Assembly: GCA_022925895.1 (NCBI GenBank)
Contig: JAKSYS010000565.1
Location: forward strand, 1 to 41,712
Direction: 5' to 3'
DNA: 41,712 nt
DNA from: Fragilaria crotonensis
Taxonomy: Eukaryota; Bacillariophyta; Fragilariophyceae; Fragilariales; Fragilariaceae
Shown piece by piece: positions 10,472 through 19,789 of the stretch (positions are counted from its first letter, which is position 1; each line of letters opens with the position of its first letter). Under the pieces are notes generated by a model. That model was not told the DNA's origin and ran no database searches. It saw nothing but the letters and a program-made list of their open reading frames with translations. The position numbers and the translations under genes are program-made.

Positions 10472-11064
10472 GGCAGAGTCCGGACAACAAAACTTCGTAC
10501 GAAGTTCCAAGGGCACATAACCAGATAATTTCAGCTTCCATTTTCTTGACCCCGAGTGTCGTCCGGACAAGAAATTTTATTTAAGAACCAGTCTGGCGGG
10601 CGGCCGTTGGCCGCTGTTGTTGCACGACGGTAGAGGAGGTCTGGTAAGATCTATACCTAGAGTACGGAGTACGACAGGTACAGCAGAACGTGCTATTGAT
10701 TCTGGACATGTAGTTTTCTACTGCAAAGTTTGTACCACGATATAAGCATTGGAATCTGGAATTCAAAATACATTTTCCAGTGTTTCTAGACAGATCGAAC
10801 AAACTGGATATGGCATTAACGGAGTACTTGTACATAAAATTGTTGTCCGTTCTACACAACGATTCGTACCACGTTATACAATATACATTTCTGGACACAG
10901 TGTAAAAAAGTTTTCATGTAGATTTCTACTGAAAAATTTGTACCATGTACTTTTCTACCGCAAATGCTACGTCAGTACGTGGATTAAAAAATAAATATAT
11001 ACGATTACTTTGGAAAATACAGTACGACAATATCTGAGTTATTTTATTATTATAGCCTATAATT
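10472..11064. other. AT-rich spacer, no gene seen
   Basis: Between the small DNA transposon and the copia element. Open frames are short and on both strands. Two related phrases, 'tttctactgcaaagtttgtacca' near 10713 and 'tttctactgaaaaatttgtacca' near 10923, and two copies of 'ttctggacat/ca' point to a diverged internal direct repeat of about 200 bp. Confidence 0.4.
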
Positions 11065-11070
11065 AAAAGG

Positions 11071-11291
11071 TGGTAGCAGTCAGTACGATACTACCCTACT
11101 GGAGGGAGGGTTACGTACGGACGGGCGAGTTTTGGCCAAGAACGCACACAACAAGATCACAATTTTAGTGGTACGCTCTTAAAACGGTGTATACTAGAAT
11201 CGTCTGTTATACGTTGTTATACCAGTCACTCCGTTTGCCTCGTTTGGGACTACGTTGGCCCGTGGCGACCCGACGCCACACATAATTACTG
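11071..11291 (+). repeat. 5' LTR of the copia element
   Basis: Begins tggtagcagtcagtacgata and ends taattactg. It matches 17819-18040 except for one substitution plus one inserted G in the 'cccgtgg' region and one A/G difference nine bases before the end. The ends are TG...TG, not the usual TG...CA, so the exact borders are provisional. Confidence 0.9.
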
Positions 11292-11305
11292 AGTTTATCA
11301 GACCC
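11292..11305 (+). other. Probable primer-binding site
   Basis: Directly after the LTR comes agtttatcagaccc. The tatcaga part matches the complement of initiator-Met tRNA 3' ends used by many copia elements (tggtatcaga). The match is short, so the tRNA is a guess. Confidence 0.45.
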
Positions 11306-11960
11306 AATCAGCTCCGGAGGCAGCCGAGTCAAAGTGGTGTTGATCTACTGATGGAGACGACGTCGGAGACGACGCGAAACATCGAGCTCACAGTGTGGTC
11401 AACTACGAGATGAAACGGATGAGTACCGTATTGAAACGCCTCCATACACAGCCCAAGCTAAACATCGGACGTGTATGTGATGCCCGCGATGTTCAACCCG
11501 CGGTGTACAACCGAGTAATCAAGGAAGAGGAGCCGAGGGACGCCTTGGCACACACACCAGTGCGATGCACTGTTGCACCTCGTACTACCATCAGGACGCA
11601 TAGTGTTGCGCCGCTCGGAGTATTGCTTTATGGTGGAAAGGTCACCATATGGCAACCGTGCAGACCAATATATACGACCTCACATTATGGGATGGATGTG
11701 ACCCGTGGAGCCATCATTTAAACCATAAGGACTACACTTCAGTGGCTAGTCCCTAAGTGTAATCACGATCTAAGGCAGATCAATGACCGCGTTTGGTTGG
11801 ACCACTCGTGAATCGGTCATTAGTAAGAGGAAACGACTGAGCGCTTGTAGTTGGTCGATGGTACAGCTTGTGCGTAAAAAGGGAACAAACGAAAATGTTC
11901 TAATTCCTATAATTCCAAGCCTCACCCCCAACTAGCAATTCAAACACCTCTTTATACAAC
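11306..11960 (+). other. Retrotransposon 5' leader
   Basis: Untranslated leader between the primer-binding site and Gag. It would carry the packaging and dimerisation signals. A short open frame at 11395-11721 has no recognisable domain and is not needed to explain the element. Confidence 0.5.
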
Positions 11961-13430
11961 ATGGCGGAACTTGTGGCACTGAGAGCGGCATTCGTCCGAC
12001 TTGGATTCACCCCACAAGCCGCTATAGCTTTGGTTGACGAACAGGGACTTGATTCCTTGGACGAAATCAAACGCTTGGATGACAACGGAGTGTCGGAACT
12101 TTGCAAGACTATCAGGCGTCCGGGAGGAACGATTGCTAACGATGCCGGTGCGCAAGTTGCAAACCCCGGCATAGCGGTCTCGCATAAATCGCTGAAGAAC
12201 ATGCAGCTTCTCTCATTTTGGTTGAAGCATATGGAACGCATCTCTCGTCCGGCCACATCCGCTGACATCACCCCTGAAGCTGTCGAAAGCCTACGCCAAT
12301 TAAGGAAAAGGGAGAAGAACTTTGTCAAACCGACCGACAAACCTAAGATCGATCATAAAGACTGGTTCAAAACCATGGAAGCTATAAAGGAATACCTTGC
12401 ACAGTGCCCCAGCCTCACCAAGATACCGCTAGCATACGTTGTTCGCGATGATGTGGAAGTCCCCGCGCATGCAAGCGATCCTCAGACGGCTTACACCTCC
12501 CACCAGCATGAAATGATACGTCGTACTCCGCATGGTACTGACACCTTCAAGGAAGACAGAGAACTGGTATTCATAATGCTGCGCGACATCTGCGAGAACG
12601 ACCCGGCATACGTATACATGAAACCAGCTGTTGAACCCCGCAACGGAAGGATGGCCTACCGTTTGCTCTACGACCATTACCTTGGCCAGAGCGCAGTTGA
12701 TCAACTTATCACGAAAGCTGAAACGAAGCTCAACACCTTAGCATACACAGGCAAGGATACCAGGCGTTGGACCTTCGAGACTTTTGTTAGTCAACACAAG
12801 GAACAACATGCACTCATCGATACCCTCAAGACACGTGGATTGTATCTTGGAATCGATGATGCTTCAAAGGTCAGATACCTTTTAGCCGGCCTGAAGGATC
12901 CTCGGCTCGAAGCTGCCAAGAGTCAAATCCTCACCTCTAGTGACCTCCGCAACAACTTTGACAGTGCCGTGCGTCTGTGCCAAGACACCCTGACTCTACA
13001 AGGGACCCAGCGCGCCCAAGTGAATGTATCCTCCACCGGTGTCCAGCCGGCAGAGGGCGTTGAGGATCGCTATTATGGGAAGGAGGAATACTCAACGTTG
13101 TCTGCTAAACAAAAGGATGCCCTTAAAGCTTTGCGTAAGAAACGCAAAAAGGGTGATGGTAAGAAGAAAAGCGGCTCCGATGGTAAAGAAGGTAAAGGCG
13201 GCAGCGCTCCAGCAGCAAAACGACTTAAGAAGTCAATGGCCAAGTTACCAAAGCAGATCATCTCTGCATTGGAAACTCAGCTCAAGAAGGCCGTCAGTGA
13301 ACGGTTGGAAAGTGGCACCCTGGATGATTCTTCTTCCGACGATGAATCCGTTGTCCCGATGAAAGACCCGGCTCCGGACAACGCAAACCATCCTGCGCTG
13401 ACGCGTCAAAAGAAGAAGAAGAAGAAGTGA
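11961..13430 (+). CDS. gag: Gag protein of the copia element
   Basis: 489 codons from ATG 11961 to TGA 13428-13430. Gag forms the cytoplasmic particle that packages element RNA. The first 50 or so residues (AFVRLGFTPQAAIALVDEQG, then LDSLDEIKRLDDNGV) look like a small helical SAM/UBA-like fold. A helical middle follows, with WTFETFVSQHKEQHALIDTL and VRYLLAGLKDP, typical of copia capsid regions. I see no CCHC zinc knuckle. In its place is a lysine-rich segment at residues 383-430 (RKKRKKGDGKKKSGSDGK) and a terminal run of lysines, which could bind RNA by charge. The stop lies in an AAGAAG repeat, and the protease frame overlaps it in the -1 frame, so Gag-Pol may be made by -1 slippage there. 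Confidence 0.9.
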   Translation: MAELVALRAAFVRLGFTPQAAIALVDEQGLDSLDEIKRLDDNGVSELCKTIRRPGGTIANDAGAQVANPGIAVSHKSLKNMQLLSFWLKHMERISRPATSADITPEAVESLRQLRKREKNFVKPTDKPKIDHKDWFKTMEAIKEYLAQCPSLTKIPLAYVVRDDVEVPAHASDPQTAYTSHQHEMIRRTPHGTDTFKEDRELVFIMLRDICENDPAYVYMKPAVEPRNGRMAYRLLYDHYLGQSAVDQLITKAETKLNTLAYTGKDTRRWTFETFVSQHKEQHALIDTLKTRGLYLGIDDASKVRYLLAGLKDPRLEAAKSQILTSSDLRNNFDSAVRLCQDTLTLQGTQRAQVNVSSTGVQPAEGVEDRYYGKEEYSTLSAKQKDALKALRKKRKKGDGKKKSGSDGKEGKGGSAPAAKRLKKSMAKLPKQIISALETQLKKAVSERLESGTLDDSSSDDESVVPMKDPAPDNANHPALTRQKKKKKK

Positions 13431-14014
13431 CAGCGATGCAAGTCTCCAAGCGAGGGGACTTCTGTTCCGGTGATTGTGACTGCAATGATGCAATCACCGT
13501 CTGTGGCATCGCATTACGGATCGGATCAGTACGTACCACTACCGACACGCAAACGCATTTGGATTCACATGCGGACATGTGTGTCGTTGGTTGTAATGCA
13601 TTAGTAGTTCAAGATTTTGAACGGCTTGTTGACGTGTGTGGGTATGACCCAGCTGGCCCAGTTACATCATCCCTTCGCACTGTCTCCGCAGCACTGGCTT
13701 ACACTCGACCAACTGATGGTGAGGTTATTATATTGGTGATACACCAGGCCGTGCTAATCCCGTCGTTACATCACAACTTGCTTTGTCCCAACCAGATGAG
13801 GTTGAATGACGTTGTTGTTCATGAACAACCGAAGTTCCTGACGGAACGACCCACTGATACGACTCACGCAATTGTGATCCCAGGCGATGACGAGACAAAT
13901 TTGCCACAGCTTACCATTCCACTCGATTTGAAGGGACTGGTCTCTGGCTTTCCAACTCGCTTACCGACTGCCGAGGAATACCGAGTCGTGCTTGCGGTAC
14001 GAACTCACATCTGA
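13427..14014 (+). CDS. Retroviral-type aspartic protease part of Pol
   Basis: 195 codons. It has no strong start of its own, and the frame is open upstream into the Gag tail, consistent with -1 frameshifting. The active-site segment is HLDSHADMCVVG at about residue 44, with DSHAD in place of the common DSG/DTG triad; I believe this variant occurs in related algal and fungal copia elements. Later hydrophobic strands (LIPSLHHNLLCPNQMRL) match the second half of copia proteases. The frame ends at TGA 14012-14014, just after it has passed the start of the integrase frame. The residues after EEYRV look out of frame, so an extra base (or two missing) near 13975-13995 probably cuts protease from integrase. 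Confidence 0.8.
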   Translation: MTAMQVSKRGDFCSGDCDCNDAITVCGIALRIGSVRTTTDTQTHLDSHADMCVVGCNALVVQDFERLVDVCGYDPAGPVTSSLRTVSAALAYTRPTDGEVIILVIHQAVLIPSLHHNLLCPNQMRLNDVVVHEQPKFLTERPTDTTHAIVIPGDDETNLPQLTIPLDLKGLVSGFPTRLPTAEEYRVVLAVRTHI

Positions 14015-17000
14015 AAGCCCCGTTTTTGACCCTCACGATACAACGTATGCTCAGCAGGAGGCTGCCTGTGTTGACTATCGTGGCTTCGTCAAAGTGACAG
14101 GGGACGATGAGCATGGCACTAAAAGACAACGACGCTTATGTGGTGTCGCTTCGACGAACGACGATAGTAACGCGACGTTCGGGAGCAGTTGGGACGACCA
14201 CTTTGTGTCTGCACTCCTCAGCTTTGTGAGGGTGTCAAGTGTCAAGACAGGAAGTCCAGCTACAGGAATCGATGCGGCCACGCTAGCACGGAATTGGGGA
14301 ATCGGCTTGGAGAAGGCGGAAAGGACGATCAAAGCAACCACGCAACGAGGCGTGAAGACAGTTCTGCATCCTTCTCTTTCACGCCGTTTCCGCACTAATG
14401 ATCGGCAGCTTCGGTATAGACGACTGCCAATAGACTGTTTCACTGATACAATGAAGTCTCAGGAGGCATCGAAGAGAGGAAACAAATACGTTCAGGTTTA
14501 CTGTTCACCAGATGGATGGACCCGGGCGTTTCCTATGAAACGAAAATCGGAAGCCCATGAGACCTTGTCGCTATTATTTGCCAGGGACGGAGTTCCCAAT
14601 GTCATGATAATGGATGGCGCTCGCGAGCAGGTCATGGGCAAGTTTAGGCGCAAATGCCGTCAAGCTGGCGTTCACGTTAGGCAAACGGAACCCCATACCC
14701 CCTTCTCTAACGCCGCGGAGAGTGCAATCCGCGAGCTAAAGAAAGGAGTGGCAAGACAGATGGTGCGTGCCAAAACACCGAAGGTACTGTGGGACCATTG
14801 TGTCGAACGCGAAGAATTGGTCAGGTCGAACACAGCACACGATCTCTACCATTTAAACGGTCAAGTACCGGAAACATTAGTGAATGGCGAGACACCAGAC
14901 ATCACAACCATCGCAGAGTTTCAATGGTATGAGTGGGTCAAGTTCCGGGATACTGCGATTTCTTTCCCAGAAGACCCGATATTACTCGGGCGAGATCTCG
15001 GACCCGCGATCGATATTGGCCCAGCTTATACAAGGAAGATCCTTAAGTCAAATGGGCAAGTGGTTTATAGATCGACGGTTAGATCATTGACCCCAGACGA
15101 GTGGAAAAGCCCCGACAAAGAGAAAGCTCGCAGCATGTTCGATGCAACGATCTTAGAAAAGTTGGGAGAACCGACCACATGGGAGGACCTAAACGACGAC
15201 CCTGAACTTGACACTCCCGTCATGGAAGGATACAAGGATGACTCCGGTGGGACAGCGCCAAAACAGGAGGACGAGGAAGAAACGGCGCCGGATACTTTTG
15301 ACCAGTACATTGGAGCTGAAGTGATGCTGCCGACAGGGGACGGTTCCGGCGAGGGTCGCGTCAAATCGAGGAAACGAAACAGTGATGGGCAATTGGTTGG
15401 GAGAGCAGACCAAAACCCAGTCCTCGACACCCGTGTGTATACGGTTGAGTTTCCTGATGGAAAGGAAAAGGAATACGCTGCAAATGTGATTGCAGAGCAC
15501 ATGTACTCCATTGCCGATTCAGAAGGGAACCAAACACTATTATTGGCTGAGATGGTCGGACATCGGAAAGATGGTCACGCCGTTGATAAGGCTGACCAGT
15601 ATGTGTTCCGTAGGGGTAAAAGGAAGCTTCGCAAGACAACCGCTGGATGGCATTTATGTGTAGAGTGGAGAGATGGCTCCACCTCATGGGAACGTCTGGC
15701 GGATGTCAAGGAGTCGTACCCTACGGAAGTCTCCGAATACGCAATAACGCACGGCATTCATGAGGAGCCAGCGTTTGCGTGGTGGGTCCATAAGACAATC
15801 AAGACGCGGAATAGGATTATTGCGGCTATCAAGCAACGTCGCAATAAGAAGAACGAGAAGTTCGGAATCAAGATCCCCAGAACATGGGAAGAGGCCGTAA
15901 AGTTTGATAAGGAGAGCGGCGACACTCAGTGGCAAGATGCAATCCGGACAGAAATGTCGAAGGTTCGTATCGCGTTTAAAATACTTGGCGACGACGACAA
16001 GGTACCCCCGGGCTACCAGCAGATCCGTTGCCATATCATTTTCGACATCAAGATCAAGGATTTTAGACGGAAGGCAAGGCTAGTTGCTGGGGGGCACACG
16101 ACGGATGCACCACCTGTGTTGACCTATTCAAGTGTGGTCTCACGAGAGTCGGTCAGAATCGCACTCACAATAGCGGCATTGAATGCACTTCAAGTAAAAT
16201 CATCTGACATTGAGAATGCATATTTGACCGCTCCCGCATCTGAAAAGATATGGACTGTTTTGGGACCGGAGTTTGGAGAAGACGCGGGCAAGAGAGCCTT
16301 AATCGTCCGATCCCTCTATGGTCTGAAGTCATCGGGAGCGTCATTTAGAAACCATCTGGCTGATTGCATGCAACATTTGGGATGGCAATTGTGCCTGGCA
16401 GATCCTGATGTATGCATCAAGAGCGAAGTTCGACCAAGCGATGGGTTTAAGTATTATGCCTATGCCCTATTGTATGTCGATGACGCCTTGATGATTCACC
16501 ATGATGCAACTGCAGCATTGAATGAGATTGATCATTACTTCAAGATGAAGCCTGGATCAATCGGTGATCCTGACTTCTACTTTGGTGCAAAACTGCGACC
16601 CGTTACCTTACCCAACGGCGTGATAGCATGGGGTATGAGTCCAAGCAAATATATTCAGGGAGCGGTGCACAATGTGAAGAAGTATCTAAAGGAGAATGGA
16701 GAGGCATCACTAGTGAAGCGTGCGGCGACTCCATTCGCATCTGGATATCGGCCCGAAGTTGATGTGAGTGATGAACTGGGCATGGATAAGACCTCATACT
16801 TCCAATCGTTAGTTGGTATATTGCGATGGTGCGTCGAGCTAGGTCGAGTTGATATCATCACCGAAACGTCAATGCTCGCATCACATTTAGCGTTACCTAG
16901 AGAAGGTCACCTTGAGGCAGCATTGCACGTGTTCTCGTACCTTGAGAAGAAGCACAATTCGAGAATGGTATTCGATCCAACATACCCTGACATCGACATG

Positions 17001-17579
17001 TCAAAGTTCAAGGAATGCGACTGGAAGGCATTCTATGGTGACGTCAAGGAGGCGGTACCACCAAATGCACCCGAACCGCGTGGAAAAGAGGTTGATTTGA
17101 GACTATTCGTTGATTCCGATCATGCAGGTGACCAGGCAACTCGCCGATCACGGACGGGATTCTTTGTGTTCTTGAACATGTCACCTATTGTGTGGTTCTC
17201 GAAGCGTCAGCCGACCATTGAATCAAGTGTATTTGGCGCCGAGTTCGTCGCCATGAAGAATGGCATGGAATCGCTGCGTGGTCTTCGGTACAAGTTGAGG
17301 ATGATGGGGATTCCATTGTCGGGCCCGTCCTTGATGTACGGGGACAACATGTCTGTCATTCACAACACCCAAAGGCCAGAATCAACATTGAAGAAGAAAT
17401 CGAACGCCATCTGCTACCATGCCATCCGGGAGGCTGTTGCTATGGGCGAGTGCTTGACAGCACATATACCGACAGACCAGAACCCTGCCGATATTTGTAC
17501 GAAAGTGTTGCCAGGGGGTCGCAAACGAGACCACCTAATCCAACTCGTGTTATATGACCTCTGTGATGAAGAGCATTAA
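13992..17579 (+). CDS. pol: Pol: integrase, chromodomain-like segment, reverse transcriptase, RNase H
   Basis: 1195 codons, open to TAA 17577-17579. The start is a frame junction, not a true initiator. Integrase: catalytic Asp148 (PIDCFTD), Asp208 (MIMDGAREQV) and Glu243 (SNAAESAIREL), giving the DD35E spacing; no clear HHCC zinc finger precedes it. Residues about 517-585 resemble a chromodomain (AEMVGHRKDG ... WHLCVEWRDGSTSWERL). Reverse transcriptase: RRKARLVAGG near 692, SSDIENAYLTA near 737, and the catalytic YVDD at 828-831. RNase H: Asp1041 (FVDSDHAGDQATRRSRTG), Glu1084 (FGAEFVAM), Asp1118 (YGDN) and PADICTK at the end. These enzymes copy element RNA in the particle and insert the DNA in the nucleus. 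Apart from the upstream frame change, this reading frame is undamaged. Confidence 0.93.
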   Translation: MRYELTSESPVFDPHDTTYAQQEAACVDYRGFVKVTGDDEHGTKRQRRLCGVASTNDDSNATFGSSWDDHFVSALLSFVRVSSVKTGSPATGIDAATLARNWGIGLEKAERTIKATTQRGVKTVLHPSLSRRFRTNDRQLRYRRLPIDCFTDTMKSQEASKRGNKYVQVYCSPDGWTRAFPMKRKSEAHETLSLLFARDGVPNVMIMDGAREQVMGKFRRKCRQAGVHVRQTEPHTPFSNAAESAIRELKKGVARQMVRAKTPKVLWDHCVEREELVRSNTAHDLYHLNGQVPETLVNGETPDITTIAEFQWYEWVKFRDTAISFPEDPILLGRDLGPAIDIGPAYTRKILKSNGQVVYRSTVRSLTPDEWKSPDKEKARSMFDATILEKLGEPTTWEDLNDDPELDTPVMEGYKDDSGGTAPKQEDEEETAPDTFDQYIGAEVMLPTGDGSGEGRVKSRKRNSDGQLVGRADQNPVLDTRVYTVEFPDGKEKEYAANVIAEHMYSIADSEGNQTLLLAEMVGHRKDGHAVDKADQYVFRRGKRKLRKTTAGWHLCVEWRDGSTSWERLADVKESYPTEVSEYAITHGIHEEPAFAWWVHKTIKTRNRIIAAIKQRRNKKNEKFGIKIPRTWEEAVKFDKESGDTQWQDAIRTEMSKVRIAFKILGDDDKVPPGYQQIRCHIIFDIKIKDFRRKARLVAGGHTTDAPPVLTYSSVVSRESVRIALTIAALNALQVKSSDIENAYLTAPASEKIWTVLGPEFGEDAGKRALIVRSLYGLKSSGASFRNHLADCMQHLGWQLCLADPDVCIKSEVRPSDGFKYYAYALLYVDDALMIHHDATAALNEIDHYFKMKPGSIGDPDFYFGAKLRPVTLPNGVIAWGMSPSKYIQGAVHNVKKYLKENGEASLVKRAATPFASGYRPEVDVSDELGMDKTSYFQSLVGILRWCVELGRVDIITETSMLASHLALPREGHLEAALHVFSYLEKKHNSRMVFDPTYPDIDMSKFKECDWKAFYGDVKEAVPPNAPEPRGKEVDLRLFVDSDHAGDQATRRSRTGFFVFLNMSPIVWFSKRQPTIESSVFGAEFVAMKNGMESLRGLRYKLRMMGIPLSGPSLMYGDNMSVIHNTQRPESTLKKKSNAICYHAIREAVAMGECLTAHIPTDQNPADICTKVLPGGRKRDHLIQLVLYDLCDEEH

Positions 17580-17800
17580 CCCCTTTTACTTTTATTTTTC
17601 CCACACTCGGTTCTTCCCCCTCAAACTGGCTGAGGTATAGGTTAAGGGTTCCCTTGATGTATATGGTTGACATCTAAATTATGACCGAACAGGGTTTTAC
17701 AATGAAACTGGTACAGGCAAGGCCCTTCGCAATTATACCCCTTTATGGCTACCCGAAGCGATCCATGGCCCCCGATTCACAGATATCGGTTCCATGGTTC
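17580..17800 (+). other. Retrotransposon 3' untranslated segment
   Basis: Non-coding sequence between the Pol stop and the polypurine tract, starting with a pyrimidine-rich stretch (ccccttttacttttatttttccc). No gene seen. Confidence 0.5.
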
Positions 17801-17818
17801 GAGGGGACTAAGAAAAGG
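17801..17818 (+). other. Polypurine tract
   Basis: gaggggactaagaaaagg directly precedes the 3' LTR and is purine apart from one ct. This is the expected plus-strand primer site. Its last six bases, aaaagg, also occur directly before the 5' LTR at 11065-11070. Confidence 0.7.
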
Positions 17819-18040
17819 TGGTAGCAGTCAGTACGATACTACCCTACTGGAGGGAGGGTTACGTACGGACGGGCGAGTTTTGGCCAAGAACGCACACAAC
17901 AAGATCACAATTTTAGTGGTACGCTCTTAAAACGGTGTATACTAGAATCGTCTGTTATACGTTGTTATACCAGTCACTCCGTTTGCCTCGTTTGGGACTA
18001 CGTTGGCCCGTGGGGGACCCGACGCCACACGTAATTACTG
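17819..18040 (+). repeat. 3' LTR of the copia element
   Basis: 222 bp, a direct copy of the 5' LTR with about three differences (see the 5' LTR). Contains the element's polyadenylation region by position. Confidence 0.9.
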
Positions 18041-18396
18041 CTGATATTAGATCGAAGTTTTCAAGTTCTGAACTCCCAAGTTTCCGACGAAGGTCGAAGG
18101 TGAGTACGTAGGGTCTAATGTCTAATGTCTACTACTACCGGTAGTCGCAGAGTAGGAACAAGTACGTCTACCGACTACATACATGCTCGTCTTTTTCGTC
18201 CACTGGGTTGTATTGCTACGATTGTGTTGATGTTTGCCACGGATGGTAAACAAACGAAAGGCTGTGTAATGATAAAGCCGTAACATGAACTATTATGCTT
18301 GTGTTTGATTGAAGTCATTTGTAAAGCCTCTCTTGTGCAGTTCTCAGATTAGTAGTATAATACTCCAAGTACTAATGATTAATCACTTGTCAAGAG
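18041..18396. other. Flank of the copia element, no gene seen
   Basis: Right flank of the insertion. No recognisable coding region; 'gtctaatgtctaatgtctactactac' near 18114 is a short tandem repeat. Confidence 0.3.
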
Positions 18397-18417
18397 TTGT
18401 TGTTCAACATATTTACT

Positions 18418-18882
18418 ATGTTGAACGGGTTTCCACCGTACACAGCCAGTGTATTTGTCTCTCGGCACGTGTTCTCTTGCTTCATCATCTATTTCTCCCT
18501 CATCGTCATCGTCGCAATTTTATCGAACCACCTCGTCTGGAACTTGGGAGCTATTCATGTGGTCCTCACAAAATCACTCGGACAATCCACAGACTTCTCG
18601 ACATTTCGATACATTGGTGGCTGCGATATCATAACGAATCCTTTGTTGGATGAACGCTTTACAGTACTGAGCGATGGCACTGGTGGGATGGATTATTCTC
18701 CAGAGAGAATCAACAAGGAATTCACATTGGTCGTATTTTTGGCAGCACCAGGAGGGGTACTCGCGTACCCGAACCGAGCCGCTCACAAAGAAGGTCGTAA
18801 CGAGGAAGTCGTCACTTCAGGATACGCATCGATTCGGCCTTGCTCTATCGCAATGATGTATCAAACCTCTCCGATCCGATGA
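18418..18882 (+). CDS. Hypothetical membrane-anchored protein
   Basis: From the ATG at 18418 the frame has about 154 codons to the TGA at 18880-18882. Near the N-terminus is one strongly hydrophobic segment (VFSCFIIYFSLIVIVAIL), long enough for a transmembrane helix or uncleaved signal anchor. Beyond it lies a soluble stretch with LLDERFTVLSDGTGGMDYS and VVFLAAPGGVLAYPNRA. I recognise no domain. It lies just right of the copia insertion, so it may be the end of a gene broken by that insertion, or chance. Confidence 0.3.
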   Translation: MLNGFPPYTASVFVSRHVFSCFIIYFSLIVIVAILSNHLVWNLGAIHVVLTKSLGQSTDFSTFRYIGGCDIITNPLLDERFTVLSDGTGGMDYSPERINKEFTLVVFLAAPGGVLAYPNRAAHKEGRNEEVVTSGYASIRPCSIAMMYQTSPIR

Positions 18883-19257
18883 TGCAGCTTAGCTTCTTGT
18901 AGTTGTCCATGGCATGAACCGAACAAACAGAATCTACTAGTAGACAAGTGTCCATTGTTGTGGCAGCGTTCTCTTGGGTGGATGTGTTCACGAATTGGAG
19001 TAAACCTTCTACAGTGTATTGAAATGAGTGGTCAAAATTCAAGAGCTCCAATAGGATATGAAACATGGCATCCCAAACTTGGATAAAATGCTTTCGTTAG
19101 CTTCGAATCAAAAAGTCGCGAAAGACGAATCCCACTAACTCGAAAATCGAGGGTTCGAAATTTCGAAACTTGGTGCCAAGTTTTCTTGTGCGCTTAGAAT
19201 TAATGCGCTTATAAAGCACCACTTGCACCAATCAAATCGTCCGAAACGTTATCATTG

Positions 19258-19640
19258 CACTTCAATTCTGTTTGACCCCCTGCTAATTTTTGAAAGACTT
19301 TTTAGTAATTACAAATTACAACCATGTGGGTCATAGTGATTCGGCCGTTGGTCCAGTGTGCGAAATCATTAGCTAGCGGTCTGGGGAGTAAGTGTGGTAA
19401 TACACAAGATCAAAAAATGCACGTCTACATACTCGTTGTATTACTAGTAGGGCTGCCTTGTGCGCCATCGGAGTACAAGTAATACGGAGTCCAGAGAACC
19501 AGCAGGCACTACTATGAAATAGTAGTAGCAGTCGTCGGAGAACGAAATTTCGTTCCACCGACGATGCCAAAACATGCAGAGTATACATTCATCTGTGCGT
19601 CGTGAAATTTTGGCTTGTGTACTCTACCTTCTACCATATT
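19258..19640. other. Non-coding stretch inside the inverted-repeat bracket
   Basis: No gene seen; only short frames that overlap on both strands. It separates the left inverted arm from the minisatellite region. Confidence 0.3.
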
Positions 19641-19789
19641 AAATGTGTGCTTGGAGTACCATAAATTTGTTTTGCATGCAACACTTCTTGCTTCTTGGAG
19701 CCCATTGTTGTTGCTGCTTTGGCTCATCCTTTCGTCGGTACCTGACATCGTGGCAATTGCTGCCTCTTGCCATTGTGTCTGTTGCCATT

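Larger units (their letters stand above)
11071..18040 (+). mobile_element. Ty1/copia LTR retrotransposon, nearly complete
   Basis: About 6.97 kb bounded by direct LTRs of 221 and 222 bp that differ at about three positions, so the insertion is recent. Order: LTR, primer-binding site, leader of about 670 bp, Gag, protease, integrase, chromodomain-like segment, reverse transcriptase, RNase H, polypurine tract, LTR. Integrase before reverse transcriptase is diagnostic of Ty1/copia (Pseudoviridae-type order). Frames change between Gag and protease and again between protease and integrase. I could not find a convincing 5-bp target duplication. All catalytic residues of integrase, reverse transcriptase and RNase H are visible, so only the protease-integrase frame change argues against activity. 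Confidence 0.93.

Noticed and set aside
11060..18036. TAATT at 11060-11064 and 18032-18036 as target duplication of the copia element
   Set aside because: The right-hand TAATT is also present at the end of the 5' LTR (followed by ACTG in both), so it is part of the LTR and not a duplicated target.
19141..19200. Possible tRNA-like signal (gagggttcgaaatttcgaaac)
   Set aside because: No acceptor stem or anticodon arm can be paired around it.
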